The notes under the pieces: model-generated
The model's input: the letters and a program-made list of their open reading frames with translations, nothing else
What the model was told of the DNA's origin: nothing
The model's database searches: none
Source of the DNA: CAYVBJ01 sp964415185
Lineage (GTDB): Bacteria; Bacteroidota; Rhodothermia; Balneolales; Balneolaceae
DNA: 16,713 bases
NCBI GenBank assembly: GCA_964415185.1
Contig: CAYPZI010000057.1
Coordinates: 1-16,713, forward strand
Direction of reading: 5' to 3'
Part shown: positions 1 to 6,889 of the stretch, piece after piece
How positions within the stretch are numbered: the first letter of the stretch is position 1
Layout: the number at the start of each line of letters is the position of its first letter
Program-made: the position numbers and the translations under genes

Positions 1-34
1 AGGCGAGCCCATTCGACCACTCTGGCACCTCTCC
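1..34 (-). tRNA. tRNA-Ser, 5' half (cut by window edge)
   Basis: Read on the minus strand from position 34, the bases fold as the 5' half of a serine tRNA: acceptor strand GGAGAGG, TG at tRNA positions 8-9, D-stem CCA/TGG around an 11-nt loop GAGTGGTCGAA, one linking G, anticodon-stem strand CTCGC, then CT of the anticodon loop. That uses exactly 34 nt, so the anticodon lies just outside the window and the isoacceptor cannot be named. The 3-bp D-stem and the loop sequence are typical of bacterial tRNA-Ser. It lies 38 nt downstream of the tonB-family gene on the same strand, beyond a hairpin. Confidence 0.85.
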
Positions 35-45
35 GTTAAGGCGTG

Positions 46-71
46 AAAAGATAGCCTTTCTGCTGTCTTTT
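46..71 (-). terminator. Putative intrinsic terminator of the tonB-end gene string
   Basis: A 10-bp stem with one G-U pair (AAAAGATAGC / GCTGTCTTTT on the plus strand) closes a 6-nt loop. It begins 1 nt after the stop of the tonB-family gene. On the minus strand it reads A-rich arm, hairpin, then TTTT, which is the form of a Rho-independent terminator. The stem core is short and AT-rich. The downstream tRNA would then need its own promoter or read-through. Confidence 0.5.
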
Positions 72-72
72 A

Positions 73-747
73 TCAATAATTAAAGCGCTGTTTTGTAAAT
101 GACTTCACGGAATCACCTTGGTCGCGGGCCGGCCTGAATTTCCAGCGTAAAGCGGCTTCGAGTACGGCATCCATCAACCCGTGCTGGATAAAAGGCATGG
201 TTTCGTAACTGCCGTTTTGGTCATACTTTCTGATTTCAACGATACTTGCCTCTTCCACATCCCCGTTCTTGTCTACAAGGAAATTGACAATAAATTCCAG
301 GCGTCCTTTTAAGTCGGATGGAACATTTGCCGGTGTAGTGGCTTCCACAATTTTCACAACTGTAGGCGGAAGCTGGGGATTGCTTACAACCACATCCTCA
401 TCACCTCGCATGGCGGTCCCCCGGCCGGGATCGGAAACAGGAAGTTCGAGCAGGTTCAATTCAGACTCGAATTCCAATTCCTCCTCAATTATTTCATCAT
501 CCGGCACGGGTGTCGGAACGCGGGGTTTAGGCGGGGCAGGCGGCGAACTTTCCTGAACGGTAATTTCCATTTCATCGATGAGAGTTATTTCTTGTCTTTC
601 ATCTACCTGGTATATCCTTTCTTCATCCTGCTGAGCAGGCCAAAATTTGAATACACCAATTGCAATCACCTCAGCGGCCACTATACACAACAAAATCCTG
701 TTTCTGTAGGTATGATTTCTTTTTTTATATCTTTTTTCTAAAGACAA
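73..747 (-). CDS. TonB-family energy-transducer protein (C-terminal TonB domain)
   Basis: A 224-residue protein with TonB architecture. It has a basic N-terminus, one membrane anchor at about residues 17-37, an acidic and proline-rich periplasmic stretch (PPAPPKPRVPTPVP near 69-82), and a C-terminal TonB domain from about 140, ending ALRWKFRPA and then RFNY. Such proteins link the inner-membrane ExbB/ExbD motor to outer-membrane receptors; no exbB or exbD is in the window. No ATG is available. The reading frame is closed by a TGA at 778-780 and the only usual start is TTG at 745-747, giving a full anchor, with no clear ribosome site. It is the last protein gene of the minus-strand string, 11 nt beyond the ancestral stop of the plsC remnant. 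The partner receptor is unknown, and it may be one of several TonB paralogues. Confidence 0.85.
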   Translation of the reverse strand: MSLEKRYKKRNHTYRNRILLCIVAAEVIAIGVFKFWPAQQDEERIYQVDERQEITLIDEMEITVQESSPPAPPKPRVPTPVPDDEIIEEELEFESELNLLELPVSDPGRGTAMRGDEDVVVSNPQLPPTVVKIVEATTPANVPSDLKGRLEFIVNFLVDKNGDVEEASIVEIRKYDQNGSYETMPFIQHGLMDAVLEAALRWKFRPARDQGDSVKSFTKQRFNY

Positions 748-758
748 GGACTTGTAAG

Positions 759-1046
759 TTATAATTTTCTGATTATATCAAGTTCTTTAACCATCTGTTC
801 TCAGCAGGCTTCACGCAAACGGGATGCATTTTCAAACTGGTCAGGATAAACTTTATCTGATAATTTTATTGTTAAATTTTGTTTGATCTTAATATACCAG
901 CTATGGGGCTTCAGAAGTTTAAAAGTTCCGTCAATTATTACCGGCTGAACAGGCCTTTTTAATTTTAAAGCAAGCTGAAACGCTCCCCTTCTAAACGGCC
1001 TGATCTCTCCGTTCATTGTACGGGTACCTTCGGGAAAGATCATAAC
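759..1046 (-). pseudogene. Broken plsC-like acyltransferase (1-acylglycerol-3-phosphate acyltransferase remnant)
   Basis: The frame opens with VMIFPEGTRT, the FPEGTR substrate-binding motif of the PlsC/LPLAT family, followed by the expected FRRGAFQLALK and the PVQPVIIDGT segment. Everything N-terminal is absent, including the HX4D catalytic motif: the frame is closed upstream by the murQ stop (TAG at 1047-1049), only one codon before the ATG at 1041-1043. At the other end, TGA at 801-803 stops the frame after SRLREAC, yet the same frame continues EQMVKELDIIRKL to TAA at 759-761, which resembles a normal PlsC C-terminus. Two independent lesions (5' loss and a nonsense codon) indicate a non-functional gene. 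An 80-residue product from the ATG could be made but would lack the catalytic half. The intact enzyme acylates lysophosphatidate in phospholipid synthesis; another copy presumably exists elsewhere. Confidence 0.8.
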
Positions 1047-1979
1047 CTATGAAGAGGATTTATGTGAGAGTACCGCTCTCCTGAGAAATCCATCGTCTTC
1101 TTTTAATAATTTCCGGGCATTATTTTGATCTGAACCTGTCATAGCCATAACCAGTGCAATTTTCACATTGCCGTTTGTTTGGTTTAAAAGCCCTGCCGCC
1201 TCCTCGTAACTGACACCTGATAAGAACATGATGATTCTTTTTGCCCTTTCTTCCAGTTTCTTATTTGTAAGAGTAAGGTCTACCATAACATTTTCATAAA
1301 CTTTACCGAGCCTGATCATTGCCCCGGTTGAAATCATATTCAAAATCATTTTTTGAGCCGTTGCACTTTTCATTCTTGTACTGCCCATGATTGCTTCAGG
1401 CCCCACCGGCACATCTATGAGAATATCCACGTCAACTTCTATTTGGCTTGCAGGAACCGTAGTTACAAAAATCGTTGTACACCCAAGTGATGAAGCGTAT
1501 TTCAAGGCTCCATGGACGTAAGGAGTTCTCCCGCTTGCTGCCAGGCCGCAGAGAATATCATTTTTGAATAAAGACAGCTCCTTCATCGCCTCAACTCCGT
1601 TTTCTTCGTAATCTTCAGCGCCCTCCTGGGCTACAAACATGGCTTCCCTGCCTCCGGCAATCACTCCCTGTACGGTTTCGGGATCGGTTCCGAATGTGGG
1701 GGGGCATTCCGCGGCATCAAGCACACCCAGGCGCCCGCTTGTACCCGCACCGGCGTAAATAAGTCTTCCTCCACTTTTGAGGGCATCTGCCACAGCATCG
1801 ATAGCCTTTGCGATAACATCAATTTGTTCACCAACGGCAGAAGCAACCTTTTGATCTTCCCTGTTGATAAGTTCAGCTATGGTTTTGGAATCGGCAAGGT
1901 CGATTCCTGTCGTTTCGGGATTTCTCTGCTCTGTTAAAAGTGTTTTAAGTTTTTCGAAAAGGATTTTATCGGATTTCAA
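1047..1979 (-). CDS. murQ: N-acetylmuramic acid 6-phosphate etherase
   Basis: MurQ cleaves the lactyl ether of MurNAc-6-phosphate to GlcNAc-6-phosphate and D-lactate in cytoplasmic cell-wall recycling. The SIS-fold signature GAGTSGRLGVLDAAECPP is complete, with the catalytic-type Glu in DAAECPP and a second Glu in EGAEDYEENG. LTEQRNPET, AASGRTPYV, GSTRMKSATAQK and a C-terminal GFLRRAV match the family throughout. Length is about 310 residues (Escherichia coli MurQ is close to 298). No ATG is available. I choose TTG at 1977-1979, which overlaps the accC stop as TTGA and gives an N-terminus of family-like length. TTG at 2003 or GTG at 2000 would add 7-8 residues inside accC. The serine-rich tail LSHKSSS runs into the plsC remnant. 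No murP-type transporter is adjacent, so the substrate is presumably supplied by an anhMurNAc kinase encoded elsewhere. Confidence 0.93.
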   Translation of the reverse strand: MKSDKILFEKLKTLLTEQRNPETTGIDLADSKTIAELINREDQKVASAVGEQIDVIAKAIDAVADALKSGGRLIYAGAGTSGRLGVLDAAECPPTFGTDPETVQGVIAGGREAMFVAQEGAEDYEENGVEAMKELSLFKNDILCGLAASGRTPYVHGALKYASSLGCTTIFVTTVPASQIEVDVDILIDVPVGPEAIMGSTRMKSATAQKMILNMISTGAMIRLGKVYENVMVDLTLTNKKLEERAKRIIMFLSGVSYEEAAGLLNQTNGNVKIALVMAMTGSDQNNARKLLKEDDGFLRRAVLSHKSSS

Positions 1980-3481
1980 CGAATTCGCCTGTTTTTCCAC
2001 CAATTTGTATAAATTTCACCATCGGAAGATACGGATGTTTTACTTTTTTCCCGGCCGTTTTCCGACACCCTGAGTAAACAGGCTGAAAGTGCGGGAATGA
2101 CATCATCCATATCTGCCCGGTTCATCTCTTCTTTGTTAAAATGGTTTTGCACAAAGTGTGTGTCATACTTGGCTTCCCTGAAAGCCGGGTGTTTCAGCGT
2201 GAATTCGCAAAAGGGAATGGTAGTCCGGCAACCGGCTATTTCATACTCTTCAAGTGCCCTCAGCATTTTGTTAATTGCCAGCTCTCTTGTCGGTGCATAC
2301 ACACAAAGTTTTGAGATCATGGGATCGTAATTAATGGTTACGCTTTGCCCCTCTTCTACACCGGCATCAACACGAATGCCGGGGCCCGAAGGAACCCTGT
2401 GTTTTAGCAGCAATCCTGTACTCGGAAGAAAATTATCCGAGGGGTCTTCAGCATAAATCCTGCATTCGACTGCATGGCCGTTTTTCTCAATATCACTTTG
2501 CTTAACAGGGAGTTCACGTCCCTCAGCGACAAGTATTTGAAGTTCTACAAGATCCTTGCCCGTAATCAATTCCGTAACGGGATGTTCGACCTGAAGCCGG
2601 GTGTTCATTTCAAGAAAATAGAATTTCAGGTCCTTATCTACCAGGAATTCAATCGTTCCCGCGCCAATGTAATTACACGCTTTTGCGGCTGCGATAGCTG
2701 CCTCTGCCATTTCGGACCTGAGTTCAGGGGTGAGTATTGCACAAGGTGCTTCCTCTATTACTTTTTGATGACGCCGCTGGATAGAGCATTCCCTGTCGAA
2801 CAGGTGAATTACATTACCGTGGGTATCAGCCATGATCTGAAACTCAACATGCCTGGGTTCTTCAAGGTATTTTTCAATGTATACCCGGTCATCCCCAAAC
2901 GCATTCCTGGCTTCCGATTTGGCACCGCGCACACTTGACTCGAACTCCTCTCTTTTGTGCACAATCCTCATCCCTTTACCACCGCCGCCGGCAGCAGCTT
3001 TGATTAAAACCGGGTAGCCGATCTCATCCGCCACATTTCTCGCTTTGTCGATATCATCAAACGCTTTTTTCGTGCCCGGAGGAAAGGGAACGTTCGCCTT
3101 GCTCATCAACTCCCGGGCGGCGGTTTTATCGCCCATAAGAGAAATGGAATCGGGTGACGGGCCGATAAAGATCACGCCTTCTTCCTTACAGCGGGCTGCA
3201 AAAGATGCATTTTCGCTCAAAAAACCGTAACCGGGATGGATGGCATCGGCACCGGTTGTCTTTGCCGCATTTATAATTTTATCATGATCCAGGTAACTTT
3301 GGGATGAAGCAGCTTCACCTATGTGAACTGACTCGTCAGCCAGCAATACATGTGGAGATGTTTTATCCGGATCCGAAAATACAGCCACAGATTCAATATT
3401 CAATTCTTTACAGGTTCGAATCACCCTGACAGCGATTTCACCTCGGTTAGCAACCAGTATTTTTTTTATTTTCTTACTCAT
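1976..3481 (-). CDS. accC: Biotin carboxylase subunit of an acetyl-/acyl-CoA carboxylase
   Basis: A 501-residue biotin carboxylase that carboxylates biotin on a carrier protein using ATP and bicarbonate. In order: N-terminal domain from KKILVANRGEIAVRVIR, ATP-grasp with the glycine loop AAAGGGGKGM (about 162-171), and the C-terminal biotin carboxylase domain from about 335. Residues matching the E. coli active site are all present: Lys119, Lys161, His211, Glu278, Glu291, Asn293 and Arg295 (in FLEMNTRLQVEHP). It is about 50 residues longer than E. coli AccC, and the tail ending in TNWWKNRRIR contains no biotinyl MKM motif. It is therefore a separate-subunit enzyme of the acyl-CoA carboxylase alpha type. 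No biotin carrier or carboxyltransferase gene is adjacent, so acetyl-CoA versus propionyl-CoA specificity cannot be decided. ATG start at 3479-3481, 13 nt after the esterase-like stop; it overlaps murQ by 4 nt. Confidence 0.92.
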   Translation of the reverse strand: MSKKIKKILVANRGEIAVRVIRTCKELNIESVAVFSDPDKTSPHVLLADESVHIGEAASSQSYLDHDKIINAAKTTGADAIHPGYGFLSENASFAARCKEEGVIFIGPSPDSISLMGDKTAARELMSKANVPFPPGTKKAFDDIDKARNVADEIGYPVLIKAAAGGGGKGMRIVHKREEFESSVRGAKSEARNAFGDDRVYIEKYLEEPRHVEFQIMADTHGNVIHLFDRECSIQRRHQKVIEEAPCAILTPELRSEMAEAAIAAAKACNYIGAGTIEFLVDKDLKFYFLEMNTRLQVEHPVTELITGKDLVELQILVAEGRELPVKQSDIEKNGHAVECRIYAEDPSDNFLPSTGLLLKHRVPSGPGIRVDAGVEEGQSVTINYDPMISKLCVYAPTRELAINKMLRALEEYEIAGCRTTIPFCEFTLKHPAFREAKYDTHFVQNHFNKEEMNRADMDDVIPALSACLLRVSENGREKSKTSVSSDGEIYTNWWKNRRIR

Positions 3482-3494
3482 TAAATCAATTTCT

Positions 3495-4208
3495 TTAAAT
3501 AATGTGTGTCTTTAACATTTCGGCCCACAGTTTCCACTGAGAAGAAGAAGTTGAATTCCAAATATCCAGCCGGTGATCAAGTACCCGGGTCCAAAGCGTC
3601 ATGCTCATGCGCTCTGTGGATTCCCGATACTCGTCATCGCTGTAACTTACGAGTCGTATATCTAAATTTCCTATCTGTTTCAATATTTTTTCATCATTCA
3701 GGTTCGGAATAAAATCAACGGGATTATTGTAATAAACCGTATCATTGTAGTAATCTTCAAGCATATCCCGGATATCATATTTGCCGCTCACGCCAATCAG
3801 CTTATCAAATTCTGCCGGATGCTTAAGCCCGAATACCATTGCATAATAAGCCCCGAGCCCTGCACCTGCCGCCATCAGGAAAAAATGCTCGTTCTGCTTA
3901 TTGATAAACGGAATAACCTCTTCAATTATATAGGATTCATATTGAATATGACAGCTTAATCTTTTTTTAGGAATGATCTTGTCGTTTAGCAAACTTTTAT
4001 TCATGAATCCGTTTACGCAGAATACCTGGTTATACCCAAGATGTATCTGGTCTGAGAGTTCATCAATCACACCGTTCTCTTCCCATTCGAGATGATTGCC
4101 GTTTTCCGTAGGAAATGCCAGTACCGGTGCACCGCTGTCTCCGTAAACCATCAGTTCCATATCTCTGCCCAGGCTGGGACTTCTCCATTTTCTGAACTCT
4201 TTTTGCAT
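3495..4208 (-). CDS. Esterase-fold (alpha/beta hydrolase) protein with degenerate active site
   Basis: A 237-residue protein of the putative-esterase group (PF00756-like), recognisable by FRKWRSPSLGRDMELMVYG, the FPTENGNHLEWEE loop, GLKHPAEFDKLIGVSGKYDI and NNPVDFIPN. The nucleophile elbow that should read G-x-S-x-G is Gly115-Ala-Gly117-Leu-Gly119; Gly117 is codon GGG, not a serine. The C-terminal region where relatives carry a WSHDW-type histidine reads STSSSQW (about 219-225). An Asp pair at 191-192 in the acid region is kept. I infer a non-catalytic pseudoenzyme, perhaps a binding or scaffold protein. The start is ATG at 4206-4208, four bases after GGAG, the best ribosome site in the window; an upstream ATG at 4277 would add 23 residues overlapping the glycosyltransferase. 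It follows that gene by 46 nt and precedes accC by 13 nt. Confidence 0.8.
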   Translation of the reverse strand: MQKEFRKWRSPSLGRDMELMVYGDSGAPVLAFPTENGNHLEWEENGVIDELSDQIHLGYNQVFCVNGFMNKSLLNDKIIPKKRLSCHIQYESYIIEEVIPFINKQNEHFFLMAAGAGLGAYYAMVFGLKHPAEFDKLIGVSGKYDIRDMLEDYYNDTVYYNNPVDFIPNLNDEKILKQIGNLDIRLVSYSDDEYRESTERMSMTLWTRVLDHRLDIWNSTSSSQWKLWAEMLKTHII

Positions 4209-4254
4209 AATTCTCCAAATTGATTTGTGGATCTGTTTACTGAAATATAATCTT

Positions 4255-5508
4255 TTAAAATTTATTCTTCTCCTCAATCCATTTTGACATGTAGCGGGTG
4301 CTTGCCATGCTGTGATGCATCAGCATCCTGCCTGTAAAATTATTCCGCCGGTGGCTTTCCGGATTATACCATATATCACAAATACGATTTGACAGCAATT
4401 TTTCATATTTATCTTTCGAATAGTGTTCGTTGATAATTCTGAACCCGTTTTTCTGAGCCTGATGCCACTGATTTTCTTTCTTGTAAAGTTCCACGGCAGC
4501 ATCTGCAAATTTCGCCGGGTCATCCTGTATCTGTCCCGGTATTTCGAAAGAACCATACATCGATTCGGCTCCAACAGTTGTTGTGACTGCCGGAGTGCCA
4601 TACCGCATGGCATCAATCAGCTTGCCTTTGAGCCCGGCCCCAAACCGAAGCGGCGCAAGCATGACCATGGCCTGTTCAATCACTTTACCGGCCGATGACG
4701 CCCTGCCCTTCACGTAAAACCCATCGCCGGGTGCATTCAGCATCTCTATTTTTTTCGGAAGATATGCACCGTAAATGCTCATTTCCGCTTCAGGCATTTT
4801 TTTTCTTATCAGCGGCCAGATCTCTTTCTTCAGCCAGATCACGGAATCGCTGTTCGGCGGATGCAGGAAGTTTCCGATGGTGATAAAACCGGATCTCTTA
4901 CTGTAAACAGGCTGTTCTTTTTTTCCATCATCCGTAACCGGATTCAGCATAAACGGGAGATGTAATAATATATTCGCAGGAATTTTGAAGCGGTTTAACA
5001 AAAGATTCATCTCAAAATGCGAGATTACCAGGGATAGATCCGACCGGTAAACGGATGCGATCTCCCTGATGGCAACCTCATTCTGGAAATCAACAGGTTT
5101 GCAGGAATTTTGTTTATCCTGTACCGATCTGCCTCTTGCATCTCTGAGAAAATGAAGATCTTCCGTATCGAGGATTCGAATTGCATCCGGACAAGTTTCT
5201 GCCACCCTCCACCCAAACTGTTCTTCGACCGAAAATCGGTCAAACAGAACAATATCGGGATTATGCTCAAGCATGAATAAATCGAACTGTGAGTTGTTCA
5301 CCTCAATTTCTGCTTCCGCAGATACCTTGCCGGATAAGTCTGCAGAATATTTACCCCGTTTGGCAGCACTTGCAAAGATTATTTCAACTTCTGAGTCAGC
5401 AAAATGATTGATTAACTGAATCATCCTGCTTCCCGCTGCAGATGATTGGGGCTCGGGCCAGACTTTACCGATAATCAATACCTTTTTTAATTCTTCCGGA
5501 TAAAACAT
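4255..5508 (-). CDS. Glycosyltransferase, GT-B fold, family 4-like
   Basis: A 417-residue cytoplasmic glycosyltransferase of GT4/Glyco_trans_1_4 type. The N-terminal Rossmann half starts KKVLIIGKVWPEPQSSAAGSRM. The C-terminal nucleotide-sugar half runs from about 205 (GFITIGNFLHPPNSDSVIWL) and includes the donor-binding segment LAPLRFGAGLKGKLIDAMRYG (about 284-304) followed by TPAVTT. The C-terminus ends with a distinctive segment, MASTRYMSKWIEEKNKF. No signal peptide or membrane segment is seen. The sugar donor and acceptor cannot be read from the sequence. ATG at 5506-5508 with only a weak upstream GAG. It is the first gene of the minus-strand string, with a 186-nt divergent gap to RNase D that probably holds the promoters of both; I cannot pick a convincing -35/-10 pair there. 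Confidence 0.82.
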   Translation of the reverse strand: MFYPEELKKVLIIGKVWPEPQSSAAGSRMIQLINHFADSEVEIIFASAAKRGKYSADLSGKVSAEAEIEVNNSQFDLFMLEHNPDIVLFDRFSVEEQFGWRVAETCPDAIRILDTEDLHFLRDARGRSVQDKQNSCKPVDFQNEVAIREIASVYRSDLSLVISHFEMNLLLNRFKIPANILLHLPFMLNPVTDDGKKEQPVYSKRSGFITIGNFLHPPNSDSVIWLKKEIWPLIRKKMPEAEMSIYGAYLPKKIEMLNAPGDGFYVKGRASSAGKVIEQAMVMLAPLRFGAGLKGKLIDAMRYGTPAVTTTVGAESMYGSFEIPGQIQDDPAKFADAAVELYKKENQWHQAQKNGFRIINEHYSKDKYEKLLSNRICDIWYNPESHRRNNFTGRMLMHHSMASTRYMSKWIEEKNKF

Positions 5509-5652
5509 TAAATCTCATTTTTTTTTGAACATTTAAAAGAACTTTCAACGAGCTGAAGCAGAAAAGAAATTTAATCTTTGATTTAACAGGATGAAACTTA
5601 TATTATCACATGATTGTAATATCGACGATAATTTACTCAAGCTTCTACCCAC

Positions 5653-5669
5653 TTATCGTTGACACGACA
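5653..5669 (-). repeat. Solitary copy of the end of the 11070-11194 inverted-repeat element
   Basis: TTATCGTTGACACGACA here is the reverse complement of the left end of the element at 11072-11088 (TGTCGTGTCAATGATAA), with 16 of 17 bases identical. Beyond it, GGGTAGAA on the minus strand also resembles GGGTAAAA at 11095-11102 if a gap of about 5 nt is allowed. It lies 25 bp before the RNase D start. I could not find a matching second end nearby, so this may be the scar of a decayed or imprecisely excised element. Confidence 0.55.
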
Positions 5670-5694
5670 AAAAATTTATTACAGACGTGCATTT

Positions 5695-6885
5695 ATGAAA
5701 ATTCATCTGACAGATCATCCCGATAAACTGGAGCAATGCATGCACTCTGTTGAAAACACAGATTCCATTGCTTTAGATCTCGAATTTGACAAAAACTATT
5801 ACAGGTATGGTTTCAATCTTTGCCTTATACAGGTATTTACAGGCACCGAATGTTATTTGATTGATCCACTGAGCGACAACATTCAACTGGAAGGCATTTT
5901 CAATATTTTTGAAGATGAAACCATTTCCAAAACCGTGTTTGCCTTTGGTGAAGACCTGAGGCTTTTGCACTCCCTGGGATGTTTTCCACAAAATGTTTAT
6001 GACCTGAACGTAGCAACAAGTTTGTTGAACTACCCTCCTTCTTCTTTAACGAACTATTTGTCCGAACTGCTGGATGTTAAAACGGCTAAATCCGCCCAAA
6101 AAAGTAACTGGTTTAATCGTCCGCTGTCAGACAACCAGATACAATATGCTGCGGAAGATGTAATCTATCTGCTTAAACTGAGAGAGATTATAGAAAAAGA
6201 AGCCTCAGAAAGGAATATCGAAAGATGGATTACTGAAGAAAACAGGCTGTTTAATGAACTTGATTATTCGGAAGAAGGTGACAAATCCCTGACGAAGCAG
6301 AAGGATATGTACAATATGAGTGAGTTCTGTTACTACATCTATCACCGGCTTATGGAGTACAGGGATGAAATTGCTCAAAAGCTTGACAAGCCTGCTTTTA
6401 AAATTGTTTCGGCCAACGATCTCGCCGGTATTGCACAGCATCCCGATCTTCAGAGACAGCTTGAATCAGGTATTGATTACCCCGGAATATTAAACCGCAA
6501 GATATACGCAGCGGAGCTCAATCAAATTTTAAATGAATGCCTTGAGTATGTCCATCAACAAAATTATTCCAAAACAGCCTCAGCAGCAGAGAAAAACGGA
6601 ATTACCACAAAAAAGAACGAGAAACCTGACAGGAATGAAATCAGGGAGGCAAAAAACAATTTTTTCAAGCCTGTGAAAAAAGAGATCTCAAAAAAATATG
6701 GTAAAGAGACGGCTTCATTCATTTTAAGCAACCGGATTATCAATTCGATGATCCAGGGTGAGAAAGAGTTTCTTTTATCCTACAAAAAAGACCTGATTCT
6801 GTCGATTGCGGATGAACTCGACTTGGATGCCGAGTCCTACTTTCCCGAGAAATTTAAAAATAGCGAAGCTGTTTTGCCGAAGTAG
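5695..6885 (+). CDS. rnd: Ribonuclease D (DEDDy 3'-5' exoribonuclease with HRDC domain)
   Basis: A 396-residue cytoplasmic 3'-5' exoribonuclease, by family acting on tRNA and other stable RNA 3' ends. The DEDDy residues are visible: ExoI Asp28 and Glu30 in ALDLEFD, ExoII Asp87 in FAFGEDLRLL, ExoIII Tyr151 and Asp155 in YAAEDVIYLLKL, plus the typical SNWFNRPLSDNQIQ before ExoIII. An HRDC-like helical domain follows at about 215-295, then a lysine-rich linker and a second helical segment. The start is ATG at 5695. An in-frame TTG at 5659 would add 12 residues that do not look like family sequence and would run through the repeat at 5653-5669. Its 3' end meets the alaC-type gene tail to tail with a 4-nt gap and no terminator between them. 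Confidence 0.9.
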   Translation: MKIHLTDHPDKLEQCMHSVENTDSIALDLEFDKNYYRYGFNLCLIQVFTGTECYLIDPLSDNIQLEGIFNIFEDETISKTVFAFGEDLRLLHSLGCFPQNVYDLNVATSLLNYPPSSLTNYLSELLDVKTAKSAQKSNWFNRPLSDNQIQYAAEDVIYLLKLREIIEKEASERNIERWITEENRLFNELDYSEEGDKSLTKQKDMYNMSEFCYYIYHRLMEYRDEIAQKLDKPAFKIVSANDLAGIAQHPDLQRQLESGIDYPGILNRKIYAAELNQILNECLEYVHQQNYSKTASAAEKNGITTKKNEKPDRNEIREAKNNFFKPVKKEISKKYGKETASFILSNRIINSMIQGEKEFLLSYKKDLILSIADELDLDAESYFPEKFKNSEAVLPK

Positions 6886-6889
6886 GAAA

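Noticed and set aside
772..777. TATAAT on the minus strand as a promoter for the tonB-family gene
   Set aside because: There is no -35-like hexamer at usable spacing, and the bases are explained as former plsC codons.
801..803. In-frame TGA in the plsC remnant as selenocysteine or recoded TGA
   Set aside because: Other genes here end in TGA (tonB-family, accC), there is no Sec-insertion-like context, and the gene has also lost its 5' half, so a nonsense mutation is simpler.
2474..2938. 154-codon plus-strand open frame
   Set aside because: It is antisense within accC, whose family match is complete; the translated sequence resembles no protein family.
5659..5664. TTGACA as the -35 box of the RNase D gene
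   Set aside because: Nothing resembling a -10 box lies 16-18 nt downstream, and the word is part of the repeat end shared with 11182-11187.
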